Below, piece after piece: positions 8,242-18,230 of a stretch of DNA of 44,544 bases. The stretch covers positions 1 through 44,544 of the forward strand of contig JAAYDA010000003.1 in the NCBI GenBank assembly GCA_012729505.1. The letters are read 5' to 3'. This stretch comes from Syntrophomonadaceae bacterium. Lineage in GTDB: Bacteria > Bacillota > Syntrophomonadia > Syntrophomonadales > DTU052. The translations under genes were made by a program, and so were the position numbers. The notes beneath the pieces were generated by a model. That model had not been told where the DNA came from, did no database searches, and saw only the letters and a program-made list of their open reading frames with translations. How positions within the stretch are numbered: position 1 is the first letter of the stretch; every line of letters starts with the position of its first letter.

Positions 8242-9627
8242 CTATTTTCCTATACAGAAATCACTAAAAATCTTATCAATAACATCAGCCTTAATCTTTT
8301 TGCCCGTTAATTCCTCAATCCAGGATACCGCCCCCCACGTATCAACGGCAATTCCGTCAACAGGGGATCTGTTCCGGACTCCCTTGATGGCATCCTCCAC
8401 ATTTTCCAGCACCGCGGCAATTGCCTGCTCTTGCCGGGCATTAACCATTAAAGCCTGCCCCCGTTCTTCCTGGACAAATTCTCCTTCAATAATTTCAGCC
8501 AACACATTCTCCAAGTGATCAATACCCGTTTCTTCACGAGCCGACACTTTAATAACCTGAACACCTGGGAATTTGGCCTTTATCTCTTCCTCATCAATTA
8601 ATTTGCTGTCAAGATCATCCTTATTAATAATAATCAGCTTGCGGCTTTGCTCAATGTCTCTTAGAATCTCGTTATCTTCTTCCGTTAAGCCGGTGGAGGC
8701 ATCAACCAAAAAAAGCACGATTTCGGCCTTTTCAATTGCCGCCCGAGTCTTTCCCACCCCAATGGCCTCAATGGTATCTTGAGTGGCTCTGATACCGGCT
8801 GTATCCATGATTCTCACTGGAAACCCTTTAATATTAATATAGTCTTCTATTACATCCCGAGTTGTACCGGGGATTTCCGTGACGATAGCCTTATCCTCGC
8901 GGACCAGAACATTTAACAAGCTTGATTTGCCCACATTGGGCTTACCGACTATGGCTGCCTTTACTCCGTCTCTGTAGACACGAGTTCTTTTTCCCCCCGC
9001 CACCAGGGCTTGAAGCTGAGACCGAGCTGCAGCCAGAGAAAGCTCTATCTCCTCCCAGGGCGGATCCCCAACCTCCTCCGGGAAATCAATGCTCGCTTCA
9101 ATCCGCGAGTTAACCAAAATCAGCTGCTCCTCCACCTGTTTCACCGATTTACTTAAATAACCCTGCAAATTCTGCGCTGAAAGAGCCAACGCCTTTTCAC
9201 TCCGAGCCCTTATCAAATCAATTACCGCCTCGGCCTGGACCATATCTATACGGCCATTCATAAAAGCCCGGCGGGTAAATTCTCCCGGCTGAGCCAATCG
9301 GGCGCCGGCCTGGAGCGCCAAATCCAAAGCTTTCCGGGTGGCCAGGGTACCGCCATGACAATTGATTTCTACCACATCTTCGCCGGTATAGCTGCGGGGT
9401 GCCCGCATTATTCCCACCAAGACCTCATCCACAATCTGGTTATCATGATCTTTTACCAAACCTAGAGTGAGAGTATGGCTTTCTAAATCAGCCAGCTCTT
9501 TGCCGGCCCGGGTTTCAATAAACTGCGCCGCAATCTCCAGAGCCTGAGAGCCGCTTACTCTTACCAGGGCAATACCTCCCTCACCCGGAGGGGTGGAAAT
9601 TGCTACAATAGTGTCATCCAACACCAT
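8242..9627 (-). CDS. mnmE: MnmE, tRNA modification GTPase
   Basis: In this 461-residue protein an N-terminal formyl-tetrahydrofolate-binding domain is followed by a helical domain with an embedded G domain: GKPNVGKS at 228-235, DTAG at 274-277 and NKDD further on. It ends in the diagnostic CIGK. It works as a complex with MnmG. The ATG has TAGGAGG close upstream. A terminator lies directly between jag and this gene, so part of its expression must come from readthrough or a local promoter. Confidence 0.97.
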   Translation of the reverse strand: MVLDDTIVAISTPPGEGGIALVRVSGSQALEIAAQFIETRAGKELADLESHTLTLGLVKDHDNQIVDEVLVGIMRAPRSYTGEDVVEINCHGGTLATRKALDLALQAGARLAQPGEFTRRAFMNGRIDMVQAEAVIDLIRARSEKALALSAQNLQGYLSKSVKQVEEQLILVNSRIEASIDFPEEVGDPPWEEIELSLAAARSQLQALVAGGKRTRVYRDGVKAAIVGKPNVGKSSLLNVLVREDKAIVTEIPGTTRDVIEDYINIKGFPVRIMDTAGIRATQDTIEAIGVGKTRAAIEKAEIVLFLVDASTGLTEEDNEILRDIEQSRKLIIINKDDLDSKLIDEEEIKAKFPGVQVIKVSAREETGIDHLENVLAEIIEGEFVQEERGQALMVNARQEQAIAAVLENVEDAIKGVRNRSPVDGIAVDTWGAVSWIEELTGKKIKADVIDKIFSDFCIGK

Positions 9628-9635
9628 TTACCTCC

Positions 9636-9661
9636 TAAATAAAAAAGGGCCTTTCGGCCCT
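9636..9661 (-). terminator. terminator between jag and mnmE
   Basis: On the minus strand AGGGCC/GGCCCT (9656-9661 with 9646-9651) closes a GAAA tetraloop and is followed by TTTTTT and ATTT. It overlaps the jag stop codon and ends only about 10 bases before the mnmE start. Confidence 0.9.
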
Positions 9662-10283
9662 ATTTTTTTAGCGATATAACTACTTTCCGATGGGGTTCTT
9701 CCCCCTGACTAAAAGTAACTATCTCCGGGTCACCCTGCAAGGCCGTATGAATTACTCTTCTTTCGTGGGGACTCATAGGTCTCATAACCACACTGCGCCT
9801 GGTTCGCTTAACCTTATCTGAAAGATTAACGGCCATGCTCCTTAAGGACTCTTCTTTACGTAAACGGTAATCCTCCACATCGAGAACCACTCTGACTTTT
9901 TCTTTGGCAACCCGATTGACCATTAATCCCAAAATAAATTGAACCGCATTAAGGGTTTCTCCTTTGCGGCCAATCAACAACCCCATGTCTTTGCCGGTTA
10001 TATTTATTCTTATCAGTCCATCCTTCACTTCTATCTTTTCCAATTCATAATCAATCTTCATTCCATCCAGCAAAGCTATCAGCTTTTTTTCCGCCATTTT
10101 TTCCGGCTTTTCTTTAACATTCACTCTTACTAAAGCTGACTTGTTACCGATAATCCCCAAAATTCCCCGAATTGGCTCCTCCAGTATCTCAATCTCCACT
10201 TCTTCAATATCAACACCTAATTCATCCAATGCTGAGTTAATGGCCTCATCGACGCTTTTTCCCTTTTTTTCTATGCTTTGCAT
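9660..10283 (-). CDS. jag: Jag/KhpB RNA-binding protein (SpoIIIJ-associated)
   Basis: With the ATG at 10283, which has a strong AAAGGAGG site upstream, the protein has 207 residues. A TTG 36 bases earlier is less likely. Domains in order are a Jag-N region (EKKGKSVDEAINSAL), a KH domain with GLLIGRKGETLNAVQ, and an R3H domain with the HERRVIHTAL segment near the C-terminus. KhpB-type proteins bind small and messenger RNAs and affect cell division and elongation. Its start overlaps the end of yidC by 38 bases. Confidence 0.95.
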   Translation of the reverse strand: MQSIEKKGKSVDEAINSALDELGVDIEEVEIEILEEPIRGILGIIGNKSALVRVNVKEKPEKMAEKKLIALLDGMKIDYELEKIEVKDGLIRINITGKDMGLLIGRKGETLNAVQFILGLMVNRVAKEKVRVVLDVEDYRLRKEESLRSMAVNLSDKVKRTRRSVVMRPMSPHERRVIHTALQGDPEIVTFSQGEEPHRKVVISLKK

Positions 10284-11052
10284 TCGTCTTTCCTCCTTTG
10301 TCCTTGCCGTCAGGAACAACGATATCCTTTGTAATTGCCTCTTCTTTGATGTTCTCTTCGATAATAATCTCTCCAGCTCCTGTTGAAGAAAGCCCGGCCA
10401 ACGGCGCAGCTTGGTGCCTGTAATTGATATACATCTGCTGAAGAATGCTCAACAGGTTAAACATTACCCAGTACAGAGCTAGTCCGGAGGCAAATTTCGT
10501 AGCCATCCAGGCTATAAAAAAAGGCATAACCATCATCATGGTCCGTTGAGTGGAATCACTGGAGTCAACCGTACTAATCCTCTGCTGATAAAAAGTAGTC
10601 ACTCCTGCCAGTATTGGCAATACATAAAATGGATCCGGTGCGGATAAGTTTGGTATCCACAAAAAAGAGGCATGAGCAGGAACTACATACTCAAATTTTA
10701 TAAGCGCCTGATAAAAAGCAAGCAGAATCGGCATTTGGACTAACAGAGGCAGACAACCGCCTAATGGATTAAATCCCGTTTCCTTATACAGCTTCATTGT
10801 CTCTGCCTGCATTTTTTCAGGAGTATCCTTATATCGAATCTGTATTTCCTTTAATTTCGGCTGTAAAACCTGCATGTTCTTCATCGATTTCATCTGCGTA
10901 TTTGTTAATGGATAAAGAACAATTTTAACCAGGATAGTAATAAATACAATAGCCAATCCATAATTGGCAAAGCCGATCATATCGGTTATCTGGTAGCAAA
11001 ATTGAATCAATTGGCTGAATGAGCTTATAATAAACTGCCATAACGAACCCAA
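10246..11052 (-). CDS. yidC: YidC/SpoIIIJ/Oxa1 membrane protein insertase
   Basis: The 268-residue polytopic protein has the YidC core: an amphipathic start, five hydrophobic segments, KIVLYPLTNTQMKSM with the conserved Arg/Lys-bearing groove region, and GGCLPLLVQMPILLAFYQ. The C-terminus is a Lys/Arg-rich, ribosome-binding tail (KHRKKGKKRR). The TTG at 11052 has GGAGG nine bases upstream; a nearby ATG is out of frame. It inserts membrane proteins, and SpoIIIJ-type members are needed for sporulation. Confidence 0.95.
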   Translation of the reverse strand: MGSLWQFIISSFSQLIQFCYQITDMIGFANYGLAIVFITILVKIVLYPLTNTQMKSMKNMQVLQPKLKEIQIRYKDTPEKMQAETMKLYKETGFNPLGGCLPLLVQMPILLAFYQALIKFEYVVPAHASFLWIPNLSAPDPFYVLPILAGVTTFYQQRISTVDSSDSTQRTMMMVMPFFIAWMATKFASGLALYWVMFNLLSILQQMYINYRHQAAPLAGLSSTGAGEIIIEENIKEEAITKDIVVPDGKDKGGKTNAKHRKKGKKRR

Positions 11053-11069
11053 ACCATGTCACCTCCCGA

Positions 11070-11279
11070 TTATGGAACCGGATCATAGCCGCCCGCACTG
11101 AAAGGATGGCAGCGAAAAATCCTCTTTGCTCCCAGCCATAAGCCTTTCATAGCACCGTATTTATTCAGTGCTTCAATAGTATAATGTGAACATGTTGGAA
11201 CAAATCTGCATCTGGGCGGAAATAATCGGCTTATCGCCTGATAGACTCTAATTAACCAGATTATTGCCCGAGAAGCCAT
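11070..11279 (-). CDS. yidD: YidD membrane protein insertion efficiency factor
   Basis: This small 69-residue protein has the family signature C-R-F-x-P-T-C-S-x-Y and later [14 protein letters not shown]. An N-terminal amphipathic helix attaches it to the inner face of the membrane. It is thought to help YidC-mediated insertion. It lies between rnpA (2 bases) and yidC, its standard position. Confidence 0.95.
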   Translation of the reverse strand: MASRAIIWLIRVYQAISRLFPPRCRFVPTCSHYTIEALNKYGAMKGLWLGAKRIFRCHPFSAGGYDPVP

Positions 11280-11281
11280 AC

Positions 11282-11608
11282 TTATAACCCAACTCTTTTC
11301 ATAAGGCCCAAACCTTCATTTTCTATTTCTTTAAAGGGGCCGGTAATAATATTTGCTCTGGCAATTATAATCACATCAAAACCGTTCTTAATAACCCCTT
11401 CATTTCTGCAAATAAAAGCACGCAAACGGCGCTTAGCTCGATTGCGAATTACTGCATTGCCCACTTTTTTGCTGGCAATAATACCGTAGCGATTATTATC
11501 CAGGCCATTTTTTACCGCATAGATCACCATCAATTTTCCTACCTGTTTCCGACCTTTTTTATAAACGAAATTAAAATCCTTTTTCTTTTGAATAGTCTGA
11601 AACAGCAT
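11282..11608 (-). CDS. rnpA: RnpA, protein subunit of ribonuclease P
   Basis: The 108-residue basic protein contains the signature RNRAKRRLR and the N-terminal [10 protein letters not shown]. It binds the catalytic RNA and the 5' leader of pre-tRNA. The ATG at 11608 follows rpmH by 38 bases, and the gap holds a short terminator-like hairpin that may set the L34:RnpA ratio. Confidence 0.95.
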   Translation of the reverse strand: MLFQTIQKKKDFNFVYKKGRKQVGKLMVIYAVKNGLDNNRYGIIASKKVGNAVIRNRAKRRLRAFICRNEGVIKNGFDVIIIARANIITGPFKEIENEGLGLMKRVGL

Positions 11609-11622
11609 TTAAATCCCCTCAT

Positions 11623-11647
11623 AGAAAATAAAGGCCGCTTAACGGCC
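11623..11647 (-). terminator. attenuating hairpin between rpmH and rnpA
   Basis: On the minus strand GGCCG (11643-11647) pairs with CGGCC (11633-11637) and is followed by TTTATTTTC. It overlaps the rpmH stop codon. The stem is short, so partial termination is more likely than a full stop. Confidence 0.55.
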
Positions 11648-11781
11648 TAGGCGCTTAGTTGCTTCCGCCCCTTTTGTCTTCTCCTGCTTAGAACTTTCTT
11701 GCCTCCGGGAGTTGACATTCGCTTCATAAAACCGTGTATCCTTTTTCTCTTTCTTTTCTTTGGCTGATATGTTCTCTTCAT
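11647..11781 (-). CDS. rpmH: ribosomal protein L34
   Basis: A 44-residue frame starts at the ATG at 11781 with [14 protein letters not shown] and continues through [19 protein letters not shown], the textbook bL34 sequence. GGGAGG lies about 14 bases upstream. It heads the rpmH-rnpA-yidD-yidC-jag operon, divergent from dnaA, with a consensus promoter (11824-11852). Confidence 0.97.
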   Translation of the reverse strand: MKRTYQPKKRKRKRIHGFMKRMSTPGGKKVLSRRRQKGRKQLSA

Positions 11782-11823
11782 TTAAGGTAACTTAACCTCC
11801 CTTGAAATTCCAATGCACCTTTC

Positions 11824-11852
11824 ATTATATTTTTCCGCTTACAGCCTGTCAA
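11824..11852 (-). promoter_or_regulatory. sigma-A promoter of rpmH operon
   Basis: On the minus strand TTGACA (11847-11852) and TATAAT (11824-11829) are separated by exactly 17 bases and lie about 45 bases upstream of the rpmH start. Both hexamers are perfect consensus matches. Confidence 0.9.
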
Positions 11853-11885
11853 GAAAGCATCCGTATTATATAAATCCGGTGTACT

Positions 11886-11913
11886 TTGGGAAACAACATC
11901 ATTAGACTATAAA
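11886..11913 (+). promoter_or_regulatory. possible dnaA promoter
   Basis: TTGGGA (11886-11891) and TATAAA (11908-11913) are 16 bases apart, about 175 bases before the dnaA ATG. The match is moderate and judged by eye. Confidence 0.35.
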
Positions 11914-12027
11914 TTAAAGATCATTGCATCAAAATCCTCAAAATTCATAATACACCTGTCTATTCATCTTTAACTTTTTATCTGTTATCATGTGAGTAGA
12001 TTTTTGGTATTTAAAGAAGTTATAATC

Positions 12028-12070
12028 TTATTCACAATATCCACAGGACTGTTAACAACTATTGTCCACA
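12028..12070 (+). other. oriC: oriC DnaA-box cluster upstream of dnaA
   Basis: Three boxes in the same orientation close to TTATCCACA occur: TTATTCACA (12028-12036, matching the degenerate TTATNCACA), ATATCCACA (12037-12045, directly abutting, one mismatch) and TTGTCCACA (12062-12070, one mismatch). They lie in an AT-rich stretch just before the dnaA start and probably serve both origin binding and dnaA autoregulation. Confidence 0.8.
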
Positions 12071-12088
12071 AGTGAACAGGGGGATACT

Positions 12089-13381
12089 ATGGACGACTAT
12101 TCTTTAATTTGGGATCGGGTTCTGTCCCTTATCCGAGACGAAATTGGACCTACTAGTTTCGAAGCCTGGTTTTCAGCAACTCAATTTGAAAGCTGTGAAA
12201 ACAATGTTTTTAACGTTTCCGTTCCCAGTGTCTTTGCTCAGGAATGGATAAATTCCCGCTATTTAATAATTTTAAATCAAAAGATAAATTTATTCCTGCA
12301 GCCACCGGTTACTCTTAGGCTGTTAGTAAAAAATACCCCTCCTATGAATGGCAATCGGACCAACTTAAATCCTAAATATTCTTTTGACTCATTTGTAGTC
12401 GGGAACAGCAACCGCTTTGCACATGCTGCTTCTTATGCCGTTGCCGAATCTCCGGCGCGCGCATATAATCCCCTTTTTGTATATGGAGGAGTTGGCCTGG
12501 GAAAAACTCATTTAATGCAAGCTATCGGACATCACATTCTTGATAAAAACCCGAATGGTATTGTAATATACACTTCTTCGGAGCAATTTACCAATGAATT
12601 GATAGATTCAATTCGTGATGATAAAACCGCTGAGTTTAGAACCAAATATAGAAACATTGACGTTTTGCTTATTGATGACATTCAGTTTTTAGCTAAAAAA
12701 GAACGCACCCAAGAAGAATTCTTTCACACCTTTAATGCCTTATATGAAGCAAATAAGCAACTGGTTATTTCCAGTGACCGGCCACCTAAAGAAATTCCCA
12801 CCCTGGAAGATCGGCTCCGGTCCCGTTTTGAATGGGGCCTTTTAACCGATATACAGTCTCCCGATCTTGAAACCCGTATTGCTATATTAAGAAAGAAAGC
12901 ACAATTAGAATCTCTTAAAGTACCTAATGATGTAATGTTATACATAGCATCAAATATTCAATCAAATATAAGAGAACTAGAGGGAGCTTTAACCAGAACG
13001 GTAGCATATTCAAAAATAAATAACCAACCAATAACTATGGAGTTGGCATCAGAAGCACTTCAAAAGATACTGCCGCCTCCCGTGCCATACAAAGCAACCG
13101 TGGAAGATATTCAGGAAAAAGTAGCTGATTATTTTAGCCTTACTATCGATGAATTAAATTCAAAACGACGTACCCGGCAATTAGTTTTTCCTCGGCAAAT
13201 TGCCATGTATTTAACCAGACAGATGACTGATCTTTCTTTGCCTAAGATCGGTGAAGAATTTGGCGGCCGAGACCATACCACCGTTCTCCATGCTTTTGAT
13301 AAAGTAGAGAAAGACATTAAATCTGATCCGGTTTTGGAAAAAATAATTTCTGACATTCGATCTGAAATTGAATCACAATAG
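12089..13381 (+). CDS. dnaA: DnaA, chromosomal replication initiator
   Basis: The protein has 430 residues from the ATG at 12089, which follows a GGGGG ribosome site. A TTG 27 bases earlier is inside a DnaA box and unlikely. Domain I is at about 1-80, the linker is short, and the AAA+ domain has GGVGLGKT (133-140) and LLIDDIQFL. The C-terminal helix-turn-helix carries the signature [14 protein letters not shown]-DnaA opens the origin next to it. Confidence 0.98.
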   Translation: MDDYSLIWDRVLSLIRDEIGPTSFEAWFSATQFESCENNVFNVSVPSVFAQEWINSRYLIILNQKINLFLQPPVTLRLLVKNTPPMNGNRTNLNPKYSFDSFVVGNSNRFAHAASYAVAESPARAYNPLFVYGGVGLGKTHLMQAIGHHILDKNPNGIVIYTSSEQFTNELIDSIRDDKTAEFRTKYRNIDVLLIDDIQFLAKKERTQEEFFHTFNALYEANKQLVISSDRPPKEIPTLEDRLRSRFEWGLLTDIQSPDLETRIAILRKKAQLESLKVPNDVMLYIASNIQSNIRELEGALTRTVAYSKINNQPITMELASEALQKILPPPVPYKATVEDIQEKVADYFSLTIDELNSKRRTRQLVFPRQIAMYLTRQMTDLSLPKIGEEFGGRDHTTVLHAFDKVEKDIKSDPVLEKIISDIRSEIESQ

Positions 13382-13461
13382 AGCTGTTTTGTTATTAACT
13401 TATTAATCTGTGGGAAACAATTAACAGCCCGCATAGACCACTATCATTAAGAAAACAAGGG

Positions 13462-13515
13462 TTTTCAACATACTAACCGCTACTACTATTACTCCTAAGA
13501 TATTAAGTATATTAG
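13462..13515 (+). other. probable origin unwinding region with DnaA-trio-like tract
   Basis: Between dnaA and dnaN the top strand reads CTACTACTATTACTCCTA at 13480-13497. Its complement is a run of 3'-GAT-5'-type triplets, the DnaA-trio pattern used for strand opening in Bacillus. AT-rich sequence follows to about 13530. A poor DnaA-box match, TTTTCAACA, precedes it (13462-13470). Confidence 0.55.
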
Positions 13516-13552
13516 TAAGTTAGAAAATTTAGAACCAGCATGGAGGTGCTAT

Positions 13553-14686
13553 ATGAAAATATCTATCAATACAAATCTTCTGGCTCATACATCAGCAATG
13601 GTTCAAAGAGCCGCATCAAATAAGGATACTCATCCGGCTCTTTCAGGTCTGCTGCTTACAGCTAAGGGAAATGAGTTAACTATTCAAGCAACAGATTTGG
13701 ATATCGGTATTAAAAAAACCATTGGTCCGGTAGATATAGCCAATGAAGGAGAAGTCTTAGTAAATGCTAAATACTTCAGCGATCTCATCCGATTTTTATC
13801 TGAGGAAGAAATTGAGTTAGAACACAATCCCGAAACAGGTAAATTAAATGTATTATATGGTCTTTCATCCAGTTCTTTAAACCTTTATAACCCGGAAGAA
13901 TTCCCGGAGATTCCGATGGAAAAAGTAAAACCCTTAGCATCAATTTCTCAGGCAACATTGCGGAATTATATTAAAAAAACCTCATTTGCCGCAGCATCTA
14001 ATCATTTTAAGCCGGTTTTTACAGGAATACTCTTTGATTTTTCAGATGGACAACTGACTTTGGTGGGTTCTGATACCCACCGTTTGGCGATGATAAAAAG
14101 CGATCAGTTTAAAGAAGCAGAGCTGACCGGACAGTTTGTTGTGCCGGTTAGAACTTTAACCGAAATAGCCCGAATAATTGAAGATAGTGAAAGCGAAATA
14201 AGCATTGGCTTAGCGGATAATCATATTGTTTTTTTTATCAAAGAAGAACAGTTTTATTGTTCTTCTCGTTTAATAGAAGGCTACTACCCCAATTATCAAC
14301 AGGTAATACCGGACAGTTCATCCAATATATTTACTATTGGGTCTGAATCTCTTATTAAAGCCCTGGACCGGGCAGCACTACTGCCCATAGACCCAAAATC
14401 AATTCAGAGCATCAGAATGAAGTTTAATCCATCACAGCTGACTATTACTGCTTTTTCAGAGAAGATGGGGGAGTTAACCGAAGTAATTACCGACCTTGAA
14501 GCATTAAATGATGAATCCTTTGAGGTAAGCTTTAATACCCGTTATCTTTTAGATATTGTTAAGATATTAAATCCGGAAACAAAAACTATTCAAATTGGAT
14601 TAAACAGTTCTCTAAGTCCGGCAACTATTAAAAATCCGTCTGATGAAAAATATATTTACGTGTTAGTACCGTTAAGGACGGGTTAA
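13553..14686 (+). CDS. dnaN: DnaN, DNA polymerase III sliding clamp (beta)
   Basis: The 377-residue protein has the three repeated clamp domains. Recognisable parts are the N-terminal QRAASNKDTHPALSGLLL, GSDTHRLAM in the middle, and the C-terminal YVLVPLRTG, close to the usual PMRL-type ending. As a ring dimer it tethers polymerase. The ATG has GGAGGTG upstream. It lies 171 bases after dnaA, in the gap that holds the unwinding region. Confidence 0.97.
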   Translation: MKISINTNLLAHTSAMVQRAASNKDTHPALSGLLLTAKGNELTIQATDLDIGIKKTIGPVDIANEGEVLVNAKYFSDLIRFLSEEEIELEHNPETGKLNVLYGLSSSSLNLYNPEEFPEIPMEKVKPLASISQATLRNYIKKTSFAAASNHFKPVFTGILFDFSDGQLTLVGSDTHRLAMIKSDQFKEAELTGQFVVPVRTLTEIARIIEDSESEISIGLADNHIVFFIKEEQFYCSSRLIEGYYPNYQQVIPDSSSNIFTIGSESLIKALDRAALLPIDPKSIQSIRMKFNPSQLTITAFSEKMGELTEVITDLEALNDESFEVSFNTRYLLDIVKILNPETKTIQIGLNSSLSPATIKNPSDEKYIYVLVPLRTG

Positions 14687-14701
14687 AAAGAGGAATAGAA
14701 T

Positions 14702-15790
14702 TTGTACATTTCAAAAATTTATATCCGCGATTTTCGCAATATATCACAATTAGAATATTTTCCTGATAAAGGATTAAATATTCTGATTGGAACTAATGCC
14801 CAAGGTAAGACAAATTTTTTAGAAGCTATTTATTTAGTTACGAACAGAACAAGTTTTAGATCCGTTCAAGACCGACACCTGGTTAAATTTAACGAAGAAG
14901 GCTTCCAGATACAAATTGATTATAATCTTGATGATAAAAATAACTCATTAAAGATTGAATATTTAATTGGCAAAAGGAAAAAAATTACTTTAAATAATAA
15001 AAGAATTTTACCTGACCAAGACCGGCTAAAAGCAACCCTTTTTACGCCGGATGACCTGTATTTATTAAAAGGTCCTCCTGTTCGGCGCAGATCATTTTTA
15101 GACTCATTGTTAATCCAAATATCCAATGATTATAAAAGAAATCTGGATGACTATGAACAGTTATTGAGCAGACGCAACAATCTGCTTAAGGCTGATTCCT
15201 TGGATATGGCCATGCTGGAAGCGCTGGACCATATTTTTGCTGCTACCGCAGCACATATTATCATGGCCAGGCTAAATATCTTAAGACATCTGGAGAAATA
15301 TGCTGTTAATAGTTATCAAACCATTGGCGGGGATGATACCTTGCGTTTAAAATATGCAGTATCCTTTCCTTTGCCGGCAGGAAAAATCAGTTATGAGACC
15401 GTAAAAGAAGAACTCCTGTTAAACACCATATCCCTTCGTTCCCGGGAATGCCGCATGAAAAATACTTTGGTCGGACCTCACCGGGATGATATCAATTTTT
15501 ATATAAATGAAAAAAATGCTAAAATTTTCGCTTCCCAGGGACAACAAAGAAATATTGTAATAGCTCTTAAACTGGCTGAATTAGAAACGATTCATAGAAC
15601 TACCGGTGTCTATCCGCTTTTTCTGTTAGATGAAGTATTAGCGGAGTTAGACTCTCAAAAAAGAGATTTGATAATCGGTGTTTTACAGGAATCATCTTTT
15701 CAGACATTTTTGACTTCAGTAGAAATTTCTCTATTTAGAGACATTAATGGTAAAATTATTAGGTTAGATAACGGAAAGCTGATCCTGTGA
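14702..15790 (+). CDS. recF: RecF, recombination mediator ATPase
   Basis: The 362-residue SMC-like protein has Walker A GTNAQGKTN (about 31-39), the ABC signature-like SQGQQRN, and Walker B LFLLDEVLAELD. RecF helps load RecA at gaps together with RecO and RecR (recR is also in this window). The start is a TTG with AGAGGAA upstream, 15 bases after dnaN. Confidence 0.97.
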   Translation: MYISKIYIRDFRNISQLEYFPDKGLNILIGTNAQGKTNFLEAIYLVTNRTSFRSVQDRHLVKFNEEGFQIQIDYNLDDKNNSLKIEYLIGKRKKITLNNKRILPDQDRLKATLFTPDDLYLLKGPPVRRRSFLDSLLIQISNDYKRNLDDYEQLLSRRNNLLKADSLDMAMLEALDHIFAATAAHIIMARLNILRHLEKYAVNSYQTIGGDDTLRLKYAVSFPLPAGKISYETVKEELLLNTISLRSRECRMKNTLVGPHRDDINFYINEKNAKIFASQGQQRNIVIALKLAELETIHRTTGVYPLFLLDEVLAELDSQKRDLIIGVLQESSFQTFLTSVEISLFRDINGKIIRLDNGKLIL

Positions 15791-15802
15791 AGGAGTGATA
15801 AT

Positions 15803-17960
<2,158 letters not shown>

Positions 17961-17998
17961 TCATTTTAAAGAATACCGGTAATTTTGGTTAATGGATA

Positions 17999-18041
17999 CC
18001 TCCCAGGTTAATGGCAATAATAGAAACAAATAACTGGGAGG
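17999..18041 (+). promoter_or_regulatory. hairpin able to hide the ribosome site of a small leader ORF
   Basis: CCTCCCAG (17999-18006) is the exact complement of CTGGGAGG (18034-18041). The right arm is the Shine-Dalgarno of the 17-codon ORF that begins at 18049. It lies in the 3' region after gyrB. Confidence 0.45.
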
Positions 18042-18048
18042 AATAATA

Positions 18049-18102
18049 TTGGAAAAAGCGGTTATGGCATCTTGTCTAAGATGCTTTTTTCCTTTTAACT
18101 AA
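18049..18102 (+). CDS. candidate 17-residue leader ORF overlapping a terminator
   Basis: A TTG seven bases after GGGAGG opens a frame reading MEKAVMASCLRCFFPFN and stop. The terminator at 18067-18090 lies inside its coding sequence, so translation through it could disrupt the hairpin. There is no known family. It may be a chance frame; support is the ribosome site and the position only. Confidence 0.3.
   Translation: MEKAVMASCLRCFFPFN
18067..18090 (+). terminator. rho-independent terminator between gyrB and gyrA
   Basis: GCATCTT (18067-18073) and AAGATGC (18078-18084) form a 7-bp stem with a GTCT loop, followed by six T. It should end most transcripts from dnaA-gyrB, so gyrA probably needs readthrough or its own promoter; TAGAAT at 18142-18147 is a possible -10 element. 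Confidence 0.8.
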
Positions 18103-18230
18103 GGGATTGCCCCAAAAGTGTCGAAACAAACTTGGTTGTGTTAGAATATGGTTGTGCTTTTTCCAGGATGGCAGCAGGGTTGCCGGTCCTTTATAAGCAC
18201 CGAATACTGAACTGAACAGGAGGAGTGTAC

